DNA of 64,000 nt. Origin: Rikenellaceae bacterium. Lineage in GTDB: Bacteria > Bacteroidota > Bacteroidia > Bacteroidales > UBA932. Of the stretch, positions 8,061 to 16,826 are shown piece by piece. The notes under the pieces are model-generated. The model worked only from the letters and a program-made list of their open reading frames with translations, had not been told where the DNA came from and searched no databases. Numbering within the stretch: the first letter of the stretch is position 1; the number at the start of each line of letters is the position of its first letter. The translations under genes were made by a program, and so were the position numbers. The stretch is from NCBI GenBank assembly GCA_003542575.1, contig DPKJ01000005.1, positions 62,001-126,000 of the forward strand, in the 5' to 3' direction.

Positions 8061-9170
8061 TTAGTTGTTTAGTGGTACTATTGTATTATTTCTGACCTTA
8101 ATTATGAATGCCTGAGGAAATTGTTTTCTGATTTCGCTCTGTGCCTCTTTAGCCTCATCAATTGTTATGTATTTCCCGATTGTGTATTTGTGCAAATTTC
8201 CTGCCTTAATATAACTGATATCTCTTCTCCCCTTAAAATCGCGTGAACCGGATGGTAAAACTTTACTGACTGCGAGTATTTGTACTCTGAAATGTTCGGT
8301 GGTATCTGCTTTTGCTGCAGGTTTTGCCTGTTGTGAAGTATCAGTCTCCTTTATAGGAACCGGTAAATAATTCCCTATATCATTACCTTTTTCATATTGA
8401 GTTTTGAACTCCTTGAAGGCGTTAAAGATACTTTCTGCAAATTTATCGTGATTTTTTTTATCGTTCAGAACTCTTAAATCATTCTGGTTTGTAATAAAAC
8501 CCAACTCTACGAGTATTCCCGGCATGCTGGTTTTCCACAATACAAGAAATGGTGCCTGCTTAAGACCCCGGTTTACTTTTATTGGACCATTGGCGAAATG
8601 TTTCTGAACTAATGACGCCATAATCAGACTCTGCTCAAGATGCGCGTTCTGGAGAAGTGAAAAGACAATATATGATTCCGGATCGTTCGGATTGAAGCCT
8701 TCATACTTGGTGCTGTAATCATCTCCTTCAAGCATAATTACGCTATTTTCCAGCATAGTAACCTCAAAATTGGAATTTGTTTTATCTATACCCATTACAA
8801 ATGTCTCAAATCCTGAGGGTGTTCGGGATATGACTCCGTTAACGTGTATGGAGATAAAAAGATCTGCCTTGTGTTTGTTTGCAATACGGCTTCTTTCGTT
8901 CAGGGGTATGAAGATGTCTGTTTTTCGTGTGTATATAACCTCAACATCGGGATAATTGTCTTTTATCAGTTGTCCGAGTTTAAGAGATACAGAAAGGGTT
9001 ATGTTTTTTTCAAAAACCTTTCCGTCAGGGCTGATAGTTCCCGGATCCTTGCCTCCATGACCCGGATCAATCACAACTTTTCTTAGCTGGAATGATGCTC
9101 TCTCTTGTCCCTGTAACGATGAGCAAATTAACAAAAGTGAAATTGTGGCCAAAAGTATTCTGTGAGGCAT
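8061..9170 (-). CDS. N-acetylmuramoyl-L-alanine amidase (Amidase_3) with C-terminal SPOR-like domain
   Basis: Zinc amidase that removes the peptide stem from peptidoglycan, typically during cell division. It has a Sec signal peptide (about 1-22) and an Amidase_3 domain at about 30-260. The zinc and catalytic segments are VVIDPGHGGKDPGT, KADLFISIHVNG and ILVELGFITNQNDLRVL. A C-terminal SPOR-like segment at about 290-365 (FRVQILAVSK to AFIIKVRNN) should bind denuded glycan at the septum. mlaD follows after 7 bases. Two 40-60 residue insertions, as in other Bacteroidota AmiC-type enzymes, account for the length of 369. Confidence 0.94.
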   Translation of the reverse strand: MPHRILLATISLLLICSSLQGQERASFQLRKVVIDPGHGGKDPGTISPDGKVFEKNITLSVSLKLGQLIKDNYPDVEVIYTRKTDIFIPLNERSRIANKHKADLFISIHVNGVISRTPSGFETFVMGIDKTNSNFEVTMLENSVIMLEGDDYSTKYEGFNPNDPESYIVFSLLQNAHLEQSLIMASLVQKHFANGPIKVNRGLKQAPFLVLWKTSMPGILVELGFITNQNDLRVLNDKKNHDKFAESIFNAFKEFKTQYEKGNDIGNYLPVPIKETDTSQQAKPAAKADTTEHFRVQILAVSKVLPSGSRDFKGRRDISYIKAGNLHKYTIGKYITIDEAKEAQSEIRKQFPQAFIIKVRNNTIVPLNN

Positions 9171-9189
9171 AATTGTTGTTAATTATGAT

Positions 9190-9197
9190 TAACTTTG
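9190..9197 (+). promoter_or_regulatory. -7 element for the lptD-like gene
   Basis: TAACTTTG matches TAnnTTTG exactly, 43 bases before the TTG start at 9241. No convincing -33 TTTG is seen at the right distance. It lies in a 70-base divergent gap shared with the amidase promoter. Confidence 0.4.
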
Positions 9198-9204
9198 CGA
9201 ACTG

Positions 9205-9212
9205 CAAATGTA
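9205..9212 (-). promoter_or_regulatory. -7 element for the amidase-mlaD operon
   Basis: TACATTTG on the minus strand matches TAnnTTTG exactly, about 35 bases before the amidase ATG. No good TTTG is found 19-21 bases further upstream, so support is only moderate. Confidence 0.4.
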
Positions 9213-9240
9213 GTACATTTTTGTTAAACCTTATACCATT

Positions 9241-12027
9241 TTGGTTTTGAGAAAGCGGTTTCCACTTACGGCCCTTATTTTATCTCTTCTGATGCTTGCC
9301 CAGTTTCCCGGGGCAGCTACTAATCATAATTATAAAGCAGACAGTGTTAACGATACTATCAGAACTAAGCTGTTAATAAGAGATTCTTTACAGCCTGTCG
9401 ATACATCTGCTGTCAAAGATACTGTTCTTAGATCTGCGTTAAGAGATACTGTTCTAATAAAAGACTCCTTATCGAAAACTGCAGCCGATACCACTAAACA
9501 GAGAGGTTTTCTTACACAACCGGCATTCTCTGATGCAAGAGATTCGATTGTAGAGGATTTTATGAATGGTAAGAAGATGATGTATTACTATGGAGATGTT
9601 AGCGTTAAATACGGAAGCATAGAGCTTACTGCAGAGTATATGGCCTATGATATGAATACCAAAACTGTGTTTGCATCAGGAGTTAAAGATACCGCCGGCG
9701 TTCTGCAGGGCAAGCCTGTGATGTCAGATGGGACAGAAAAATACACCATGGAGACCCTTCGTTACAATTTCGATTCCAAAAAGGCAATCTTCACCAATTT
9801 GATTACACAGGAGAGCGAGGGTATTATTCACGGAGATTTAATGAAAAAGCAAGCAGACAACTCCATTAATATAAGTGGAGGAAAGTATACCGCGTGCGAT
9901 CACGAGCATCCTCACTACTATCTTCAGTTAACAAAAGCTAAAATGGTTACCACACCAAATAAGGTGACGGTATTTGGTCCGGCGTACCTGGTTATAGAGG
10001 ATGTACCTACACCCTTTGCGCTCCCATTTGGCTTTGTACCTGACAGGATGACCCGGGCAAGCGGATTACTTGTTCCTACATTCAATGAGGAGGCAGCAAG
10101 AGGTTTTGCCTTAAAGGGACTTGGTTATTATTTTGTATTTGGAGACCATTTTGATGCATCTCTTACCGGAGACATATTCTCTCTTGGTTCATGGAATGCA
10201 GTTCTCACCTCCAGATATAAAAAGAGGTATAAGTATGATGGCAATGTTAACCTGAACTACTCTGTTAATCAAATAGGAGAGCAGGGGTCCCCGGATTATT
10301 ACCAATCTAAGGATTTCTCTGTCAGGTGGAGTCACTCTCAGGATGCAAAGGCAAGACCGGGTTCGTCTTTTAGGGCTTCGGTTAATTTTGCGACACCAAT
10401 GAATAATCGTTTTAACTCCTATGATATTCAACAAAGCCTTCAAAATCAAATATCTTCATCAATATCATATTCAAAAGTTTTTGCCGATTCTCCCTTCTCG
10501 CTCTCTCTGAACATGCTTCACAGCCAGAACTCACTTGACAGCTCCTATGCTTTCACAGTTCCCAATATGACTCTTACAATGAACAGGATTTTTCCGTTTA
10601 AAAGTAAAGAGGCTGTGGGAAAAGCAAAATTTTATGAGGATATTTCACTTAGTTACAGTACCAATCTGGATAACAAAGTGAATTTTAAGGCAAGCGAATT
10701 TGGTGAGCCAGATTTTCTGTCAAAATTTAAAAGCGGGATGCAGCATAATTTTACTATTGGTCTACCGTCATTTAACCTCTTTAATTATCTTCAATTTTCT
10801 CCCGGTGTCAGATATGGAATGAACTGGTACTTTCAGAAATCAGAGCGGTATTATGATACTGAAACAGAACAGGTTGTGACAAATGTAGGGGATATTTTCA
10901 GCCATTTTGGTGCTACTCAGGATTTTTCTGCATCACTGTCGATGAATACTATTTTATATGGTATGTTCAATTTTGGATCAAGGGGAAAGCTCCAGGCCAT
11001 AAGACACATGGTTAAACCATCATTCAGTATAAGCTATACTCCGGAACTTGGAACTCCCTCAAATGGCTACAGAACTCTTAATTATTTAGATAATAACGGT
11101 GTACAGCACCAGGTCGAGTACAATCAATATGAAGGTCTGTTATTTGGGTATCCCTCAAAGGGAAGGTCTGCATCTATGAACTTCTCGCTGGGTAATAATT
11201 TTGAGGCAAAAATTAAGAGTGACAAAGATACGACCAATGGAGGAATTCAAAAGATTAAAATAATTGATAATCTATCGTTTGGGGGCTCATATAACTTCCT
11301 TGCAGATTCAATGAAGTTGTCAAATATCTCTACATCGCTCAGTACTACAATATTCGGTTCACTTGCATTTAACGCAAATGCAAACCTGGACCCATATGCT
11401 GTTGATGGTACCGGCAAAAGGTATAACCAACTCAATATTGTTAAAGAGGGATGGCTGAATTTTGCAAGGCTTACAAATGCAAGTATGTCACTATCCTACC
11501 AATTTTCAGGGAAGGGTTCCAGAAGAGGAGCGGGTATGGGTCTGCCTGAACCCGGTTCATCAGGTGGTCGCACTCAGCAGGGGTCTGATTATATAAGGGT
11601 TTACAATCACCCTGTAACCGGGGAGTATATTCCCGGTGGTTGGGTTTACTATATCGATCCGGATAATCCATGGTCAGTTAATGTCAATTATAACTACAGC
11701 TACAACAGATCTTACCAAATGGTTGGTGGTGAGTTGAGTACAAAGCATAATCACATGCAAACGCTGGGTATTTCTGCTCAGATGAAGATGGGCAGGGACT
11801 TAAGTATAAACCTGAATACTGGAATCGACCTCACTAAAATGGCGTTAACAACTACTCAGTTGAGTGCGACATATGATCTCCACTGTTTTGTGATATCAGC
11901 CTCGTGGATTCCAAATGGTATGTGGGAGAGCTGGAGTTTCAGAATTAATGCAAAAGCCTCTGCTTTAGCTGATTTATTGCAATTTAAGAAAAGCGCAAGT
12001 TATTGGGATAGAGGAGCAGGTTTCTGA
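9241..12027 (+). CDS. lptD: LptD-like LPS-assembly outer-membrane protein
   Basis: Expected to insert lipopolysaccharide into the outer leaflet of the outer membrane. The 928 residues comprise a signal sequence (FPLTALILSLLMLAQFPGAA), then a Ser/Thr/Asp-rich linker. An OstA-like beta-jellyroll follows at about 100-260 (YYYGDVSVKYGSIELTAEYM is typical), and after it the barrel, with alternating aromatic strands to the C terminus. The segment ALPFGFVPDRMTRASGLLVP matches the LptD family. The start is TTG (9241, with another TTG at 9247): an in-frame stop at 9211-9213 leaves no upstream ATG, and the first internal ATG would cut the signal peptide. The LptE partner is not in the window. Confidence 0.88.
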   Translation: MVLRKRFPLTALILSLLMLAQFPGAATNHNYKADSVNDTIRTKLLIRDSLQPVDTSAVKDTVLRSALRDTVLIKDSLSKTAADTTKQRGFLTQPAFSDARDSIVEDFMNGKKMMYYYGDVSVKYGSIELTAEYMAYDMNTKTVFASGVKDTAGVLQGKPVMSDGTEKYTMETLRYNFDSKKAIFTNLITQESEGIIHGDLMKKQADNSINISGGKYTACDHEHPHYYLQLTKAKMVTTPNKVTVFGPAYLVIEDVPTPFALPFGFVPDRMTRASGLLVPTFNEEAARGFALKGLGYYFVFGDHFDASLTGDIFSLGSWNAVLTSRYKKRYKYDGNVNLNYSVNQIGEQGSPDYYQSKDFSVRWSHSQDAKARPGSSFRASVNFATPMNNRFNSYDIQQSLQNQISSSISYSKVFADSPFSLSLNMLHSQNSLDSSYAFTVPNMTLTMNRIFPFKSKEAVGKAKFYEDISLSYSTNLDNKVNFKASEFGEPDFLSKFKSGMQHNFTIGLPSFNLFNYLQFSPGVRYGMNWYFQKSERYYDTETEQVVTNVGDIFSHFGATQDFSASLSMNTILYGMFNFGSRGKLQAIRHMVKPSFSISYTPELGTPSNGYRTLNYLDNNGVQHQVEYNQYEGLLFGYPSKGRSASMNFSLGNNFEAKIKSDKDTTNGGIQKIKIIDNLSFGGSYNFLADSMKLSNISTSLSTTIFGSLAFNANANLDPYAVDGTGKRYNQLNIVKEGWLNFARLTNASMSLSYQFSGKGSRRGAGMGLPEPGSSGGRTQQGSDYIRVYNHPVTGEYIPGGWVYYIDPDNPWSVNVNYNYSYNRSYQMVGGELSTKHNHMQTLGISAQMKMGRDLSINLNTGIDLTKMALTTTQLSATYDLHCFVISASWIPNGMWESWSFRINAKASALADLLQFKKSASYWDRGAGF

Positions 12028-12068
12028 TTTTAAGTAAATTAAATTTTAATTTTAAACAAACATATAAA

Positions 12069-12449
12069 ATGAGTAAAACTATAATATCATCAGCTAAGGC
12101 CCCGGGTGCAGTGGGTCCTTACAGTCAGGCTACAGAGGCCGGCGGATTGATCTTCGTTTCAGGTCAGCTTCCGATTGATGCGGAAACAGGAGAGTTTGTG
12201 TCGGGTGGTATCAAAGAGCAGACAACTCAGGTTCTGAAAAATATTGGTTACATACTTGAAGAGGCAGGCTTAGGTTTTGAAAATGTTTTAAAATCTACAG
12301 TTTATTTGTCTGATATCAAAGATTTTGCGGCTATGAACGAGATTTATGCCACATTTTATTCGGTGCCTTTTCCGGCAAGAGTGGCTTATGCTGTTGTCAG
12401 TCTTCCCAAAGGTGCTCTTGTTGAGATAGATGTAATTGCTGCCAGATAA
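12069..12449 (+). CDS. ridA: RidA family reactive enamine/imine deaminase
   Basis: Hydrolyses reactive 2-aminoacrylate and other enamine/imine intermediates released by PLP enzymes. The 126 residues are full length for the YjgF/YER057c/UK114 family. GPYSQA lies at the N terminus, FVSGQLP follows, and the conserved arginine is in PARVAYAVVSLPKGALVEID. It sits 41 bases after the lptD-like gene and upstream of rho. No clear promoter of its own is visible, so it may be read through from upstream. Confidence 0.95.
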   Translation: MSKTIISSAKAPGAVGPYSQATEAGGLIFVSGQLPIDAETGEFVSGGIKEQTTQVLKNIGYILEEAGLGFENVLKSTVYLSDIKDFAAMNEIYATFYSVPFPARVAYAVVSLPKGALVEIDVIAAR

Positions 12450-12476
12450 TTATTTCACTCTAATTTTGGCAAGGAT

Positions 12477-12507
12477 TTTGTTTATTTAACAAATTATTCT
12501 ATTTTTG
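12477..12507 (+). promoter_or_regulatory. Bacteroidota-type promoter for rho
   Basis: TTTG (12477-12480), 19 bases, TATTTTTG (12500-12507): an exact consensus match. Transcription would start near 12514, which excludes the in-frame TTG at 12505 as a start codon and fixes the ATG at 12559 with a leader of about 45 bases. Confidence 0.8.
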
Positions 12508-12558
12508 CAAAAGGTTTCAATAATCTTTCAGGATAAATACATCCACACAATTAAATCA

Positions 12559-14523
12559 ATGTACGACATTTTAGAGTTAAGCAAAAAGAGTCACGATGAC
12601 TTAATTGCTATTGCTAATAATCTTAAGATTAGCAAAGCAAAAAGTTTCACCAAGGAGGAGCTGGTATACGAAATACTAGACGAGCAGGCAAAGATAGGCA
12701 GCAAATCAACCGAGCCTATTTCAAAAAAACCTCTGGTAAGAAGAGAGCCAAGGGCTAGAAAAGGCAACGAGCCCAAACAGTCTCCAAAAGAAACAGTAAA
12801 GCCTGCCGTGAACAACATACCCGAAGACAAAAGGCCAAACGATAATCAACCGAAAAACAATCAAAAGCCTCTGTTTAATCAAAACAGGCAAAATAATCAG
12901 CAGCCTAAGGCAATCGAGCCTAAGAGAGAGGGTGGTCAGCCGGAGAGGCCGGTAATACAGGAGAAGCCTTTGCAACAGGAGATGTTTACTCAGCAAGCTA
13001 AACCTGTTCAGCAGGATAAGCCGGTTCAACAGGCAAAACCAGTTCAACAGGATAAGCCGGTTCAGCAGGCAAAACCAGTTCAGCAACAAGTCAAATCAGA
13101 AACTCCTCAGGCAAACGTTTCAAATACACAAAATACTGACGATAAACTTAAGAGACCAAGGAGGGGCAGAAAGAGTGCTGCTTCACGGGAAATTCCTCCA
13201 GCCACTGTTAAAGTAAAAGAGGAAGAGGTTGCCGCAGTTATTGCAGTACTTGAAGAGAGGGGAGTTGCTGCTGAAGCTGCAACAGTTATTATCAGGGCAG
13301 ACGAGAAGCCTGAGCAGGAGATAATACGTGATAATGCAAAGCGTAACAACATTCATCCCGAAAATCCTAATAAAGAGACACATCAGAAGGTTAAATTTGA
13401 GTTTGAAGGTGTTGTAGATGCAACCGGTGTTCTCGAAATAATGCCTGATGGTTATGGCTTTCTTCGTTCTTCTGACTACAACTATCTAAACTCTCCGGAT
13501 GATATTTATGTTTCACAATCTCAGATAAAGCTATACGGATTAAAAACCGGAGATACTCTTATCGGAGAGATTAAACCTCCAAAAGAGGGTGATAAATATT
13601 TCCCGCTTGTTAAGGTTAAGCAGATAAATGGAAGAAGTCCGGAATATATCAGAGACAGGGTTCCTTTCGATTTTCTGACACCTCTCTTCCCGAATGAAAA
13701 ATTCAACATTACATCAAATGGTCATAATAATTTATCTACCAGAGTTGTAGATATGTTTGCGCCTATTGGTAAAGGTCAGAGAGGACTTATTGTAGCACAG
13801 CCAAAAACAGGTAAGACAGTACTTTTAAAAGATATAGCCAACGCAATTGCCGATAACCATCCTGAGGTTTACCTTATTGTACTGCTCATTGATGAGCGTC
13901 CGGAAGAGGTGACTGATATGGCCAGAAGCGTAAAAGGTGAGGTTATTGCCTCTACTTTTGATGAGCCTGCCGAAAGACACGTGAAGGTTGCGAATATTGT
14001 GCTGGAAAAGGCAAAAAGACTTGTTGAGTGTGGTCACGACGTAGTAATACTTTTAGATTCAATTACAAGACTTGCACGGGCATTCAATACTGTTCAACCT
14101 GCTTCGGGTAAGGTTCTTAGTGGTGGTGTTGATGCAAATGCACTTCACAAACCTAAGAGATTTTTTGGTGCTGCAAGAAACATCGAAAATGGTGGTTCAC
14201 TTACAATTCTTGCTACAGCACTTACTGAGACCGGTTCAAAAATGGATGATGTTATCTTTGAAGAGTTCAAAGGAACAGGTAATATGGAGCTTCAACTTGA
14301 CAGGAAACTATCTAACAAGAGGGTATTCCCTGCAGTTGATGTTACACTCAGCAGCACAAGAAGAGAAGACCTTCTGTTTGATAAAGAGACTCTTAACAGA
14401 ATCTGGATCCTGCGCAACTATCTAGCCGATATGAACTCCGTTGAGGCTATGGAATTTATGAAGAGCAGACTTCTAAGAACCGAGAATAATCTCGAGTTCC
14501 TGTTCTCAATGAACGGAGAATAA
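12559..14523 (+). CDS. rho: Transcription termination factor Rho with a large disordered insertion
   Basis: Hexameric RNA-dependent ATPase that ends transcription. The ATG at 12559 (MYDILELSKKSHDDLI) fits the family N terminus and the promoter; the protein is 654 residues against about 420 in E. coli. The Rho_N helical domain is at 1-45. Residues about 45-275 form a low-complexity Gln/Pro/Lys/Asn-rich insertion with repeats of the type QQDKPVQQAKPV. The RNA-binding cold-shock-like domain is at about 278-350, and the ATPase has Walker A QPKTGKT near residue 414 and Walker B VVILLDSITRLARA. Long disordered Rho insertions are known in Bacteroides, where they drive phase separation. Confidence 0.97.
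   Translation: MYDILELSKKSHDDLIAIANNLKISKAKSFTKEELVYEILDEQAKIGSKSTEPISKKPLVRREPRARKGNEPKQSPKETVKPAVNNIPEDKRPNDNQPKNNQKPLFNQNRQNNQQPKAIEPKREGGQPERPVIQEKPLQQEMFTQQAKPVQQDKPVQQAKPVQQDKPVQQAKPVQQQVKSETPQANVSNTQNTDDKLKRPRRGRKSAASREIPPATVKVKEEEVAAVIAVLEERGVAAEAATVIIRADEKPEQEIIRDNAKRNNIHPENPNKETHQKVKFEFEGVVDATGVLEIMPDGYGFLRSSDYNYLNSPDDIYVSQSQIKLYGLKTGDTLIGEIKPPKEGDKYFPLVKVKQINGRSPEYIRDRVPFDFLTPLFPNEKFNITSNGHNNLSTRVVDMFAPIGKGQRGLIVAQPKTGKTVLLKDIANAIADNHPEVYLIVLLIDERPEEVTDMARSVKGEVIASTFDEPAERHVKVANIVLEKAKRLVECGHDVVILLDSITRLARAFNTVQPASGKVLSGGVDANALHKPKRFFGAARNIENGGSLTILATALTETGSKMDDVIFEEFKGTGNMELQLDRKLSNKRVFPAVDVTLSSTRREDLLFDKETLNRIWILRNYLADMNSVEAMEFMKSRLLRTENNLEFLFSMNGE
12991..13092 (+). repeat. 36-base tandem repeat in the disordered part of rho
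   Basis: Just over two copies of a 36-base unit encode QQDKPVQQAKPV repeats, with half-units of 18 bases on either side. The period is a multiple of three, so copy-number change would alter only the length of the disordered region. Confidence 0.8.
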
Positions 14524-14542
14524 TCCCCAAAAAATATATGGA

Positions 14543-15739
14543 CTATAGACCCGCAAGGTGTAGCAATACACCTGCGGTGAGTCCTATTGCCATATTTATA
14601 AGCTTGGCCTTAAAGAAACTCCTTTTACTTTCAGCTAGAAGAGGTAATGCGGTGTGTCCATCCTGAACAATTGAACTTGCGAGCAGTACACTGAATGGGA
14701 TAAGGCCACCGGCAAACAGGGTTATAAACACCATATGAGGTCCCGATTCCGGAATAAGACCTATTGCAACAGCTAAAAGAATCATTATATAAACATTTTG
14801 TGCGAGCCACTCTTCAATATGGAGAAATCTCATACCGAAATGAATCACCAGAAGTGCACCGAATGTCCACAGGAAAATTGATTTCAAATGTTTCTTAACC
14901 ACATGGTTCCATAAATGTTCTTTAATAAAATGCTCACTTGCCCGTGCAGTAAGAAACAAAGTCAGCAGACTGATTCCTGCAAAAATCAGGTTAATCCACC
15001 TTTCGCTAAAAATATTAAAATGTGCACCATGATCGTGATCTGTTGAAGATGAGATTACCGGAAGGTCATGCTCATCAAGTATGCAGCTCTTGTCATGTAC
15101 ATGAGCGTCAGGTAATTGAATAGAAGTAGTGACAGCTGCATGTTCATGTCCGTGATCTGCTGCATGATCATGTTCGAGTATCCCCGCAACGACTGCTACA
15201 ATGAATACAAATATCCCTGCCATTATGAAAAATCTCTGCCGTGAGATATGTTTCATATTCCCAATTATGCTGCCGGAGAAAATTCCCGGTTTTTTGGCAC
15301 TATTACCACAGCAATCATCATGGGTCTCATAGTGATCCGGGTTAAAAGGGGCATCCTCTCTCTTTACAAATCTATCGGTAATAACCCCCACAGTTATTCC
15401 CACAATAAATAGAACAACAAAAAGGATAATTGCAGTTTTTGGAATCATTGCCAGTATGATAAATGCTTCGTCACCCGATGAGGCAATCATCATTGCTACC
15501 AGTGCTCCAAAACTCAGTAGTTTATGTGTATAGAGCGACACTACGGCAAATCCACCGATGCACCCGGGAATCAGTCCTAATGAGGCTGCTACGATTACCT
15601 GTTTTATTGGTGATTTTTTGAGTTTTCTGAAACTGTTCCCGTGGGAATGAATATTAATGTATTCTATAAGCAGCATCATTATCATTACAAGTCCCGTAAT
15701 GAGTACGCTGTTTTTTAATGCTTCTATTGCGATATTCAT
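14543..15739 (-). CDS. Putative 10-TM heavy-metal exporter with His-rich loop (ArsP_2-like)
   Basis: A 398-residue polytopic membrane protein with about ten hydrophobic segments. The long central loop (about 190-250) is rich in histidine and aspartate (EHDHAADHGHEH, later DHDHGAH), as expected for binding divalent metal. The overall pattern (MIASSGDEAFIILAMIPKTA, then AIGLIPESGPHMVFITLFAGG) resembles the family called putative heavy-metal exporter or arsenic efflux protein. The substrate cannot be told from sequence. It overlaps the meaB stop by 4 bases (ATGA-type coupling), so it is translated with meaB, without an obvious functional link. Confidence 0.72.
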   Translation of the reverse strand: MNIAIEALKNSVLITGLVMIMMLLIEYINIHSHGNSFRKLKKSPIKQVIVAASLGLIPGCIGGFAVVSLYTHKLLSFGALVAMMIASSGDEAFIILAMIPKTAIILFVVLFIVGITVGVITDRFVKREDAPFNPDHYETHDDCCGNSAKKPGIFSGSIIGNMKHISRQRFFIMAGIFVFIVAVVAGILEHDHAADHGHEHAAVTTSIQLPDAHVHDKSCILDEHDLPVISSSTDHDHGAHFNIFSERWINLIFAGISLLTLFLTARASEHFIKEHLWNHVVKKHLKSIFLWTFGALLVIHFGMRFLHIEEWLAQNVYIMILLAVAIGLIPESGPHMVFITLFAGGLIPFSVLLASSIVQDGHTALPLLAESKRSFFKAKLINMAIGLTAGVLLHLAGL

Positions 15740-16821
15740 TTTGTGTTATAAATTTTTAATAGTTCAGTCCCGGCAGCAAATGAGCTCATTTCACCGTTTA
15801 GCACCTTTTGTTCGTACTCCTGAATCCTTTGGGCGATGGCCGGATCATCAAAAAATCTGTTTTTAAGCTCCTCCTGTATTGATTCATACATCCAGAACCG
15901 TGATTGTTCTCTCCTTTTATGAAGATAATAGCCGTTGCTCTCAGTCAATCTGAAATATTCAAGAATTGTATCAAGAACCTCTTTAAGACCCTCTTTTGTT
16001 ACAGATGATGTTGTAAGCGCTCTTGGTACCCACCCTGATTCAGGAGGGGGAAACAGATGAAGAGCATTGCTGTACAACGCCTTTGCAAGAGAAGCCTTCT
16101 CTCTGTTTGAGCCGTCGGCTTTTGTAATTGCAATAATATCTGACATCTCCATAATGCCTCTTTTTATACCCTGGAGTTCGTCTCCGGCACCTGCCAGCAT
16201 AAGTAGCAAAAAGAGGTCACTCATTGAGTGAACCGCTGTCTCTGATTGTCCGACACCTACTGTTTCAATAAATATTACATCGTAACCGGCTGCCTCGCAC
16301 AAGATGATGCTCTCTCTGGTTTTTCTTGCAACACCTCCAAGAGATCCTCCACTTGGAGTAGGTCTTATAAATACTCTGGGATCAACAGATAGACTCTCCA
16401 TTCGGGTCTTATCACCTAAAATACTGCCTTTGCTTCTTTCACTGCTTGGGTCGATTGCCAGAACTGCCAGTTTGTGTCCCATAGCAGTAATTAGCCCTCC
16501 AAAGGCCTCAATAAATGTACTTTTACCCGCTCCCGGTACTCCAGTTATGCCAATTCTCATGGATTTTACAACATGTGGAAGGCATTCGGAAATAAGATTT
16601 TGCGCAATTGCTCTATGGTCGTTTCTTGAGCTTTCAACTAAAGTAATTGCCTGACTTAATATTGTTGTATTTCCGGAGAGGATTCCTTTAAGGTATTCAT
16701 CTTTACTTAAAAGTCCGGTTCTTTTTTTTGAATAAAAATTATCAAAGTAAGGGTTAACAACAGGTGGTTGTTCAATCCCCTGATTTACTTTTAACGCACT
16801 GTCAATACTCTTTTTTTGCAT
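15736..16821 (-). CDS. meaB: MeaB/ArgK family GTPase (methylmalonyl-CoA mutase chaperone)
   Basis: G3E-type GTPase that loads and protects the adenosylcobalamin cofactor of methylmalonyl-CoA mutase. In its 361 residues the P-loop is GVPGAGKST, followed by the family segment LAIDPSSERSKGSILGDKTRM, the switch region FIRPTPSGGSLGGVARKT and the base-recognition motif ITKADG. The C-terminal helical dimerisation arm is present. The mutase genes are not in the window. It follows the DUF1573 gene by 5 bases and overlaps the exporter gene by 4. Confidence 0.95.
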   Translation of the reverse strand: MQKKSIDSALKVNQGIEQPPVVNPYFDNFYSKKRTGLLSKDEYLKGILSGNTTILSQAITLVESSRNDHRAIAQNLISECLPHVVKSMRIGITGVPGAGKSTFIEAFGGLITAMGHKLAVLAIDPSSERSKGSILGDKTRMESLSVDPRVFIRPTPSGGSLGGVARKTRESIILCEAAGYDVIFIETVGVGQSETAVHSMSDLFLLLMLAGAGDELQGIKRGIMEMSDIIAITKADGSNREKASLAKALYSNALHLFPPPESGWVPRALTTSSVTKEGLKEVLDTILEYFRLTESNGYYLHKRREQSRFWMYESIQEELKNRFFDDPAIAQRIQEYEQKVLNGEMSSFAAGTELLKIYNTK

Positions 16822-16826
16822 AACAG

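Noticed and set aside
12721..13089. Minus-strand Leu-rich frame opposite rho
   Set aside because: Complement of the Gln-rich repeats of rho, with no start context or homology.
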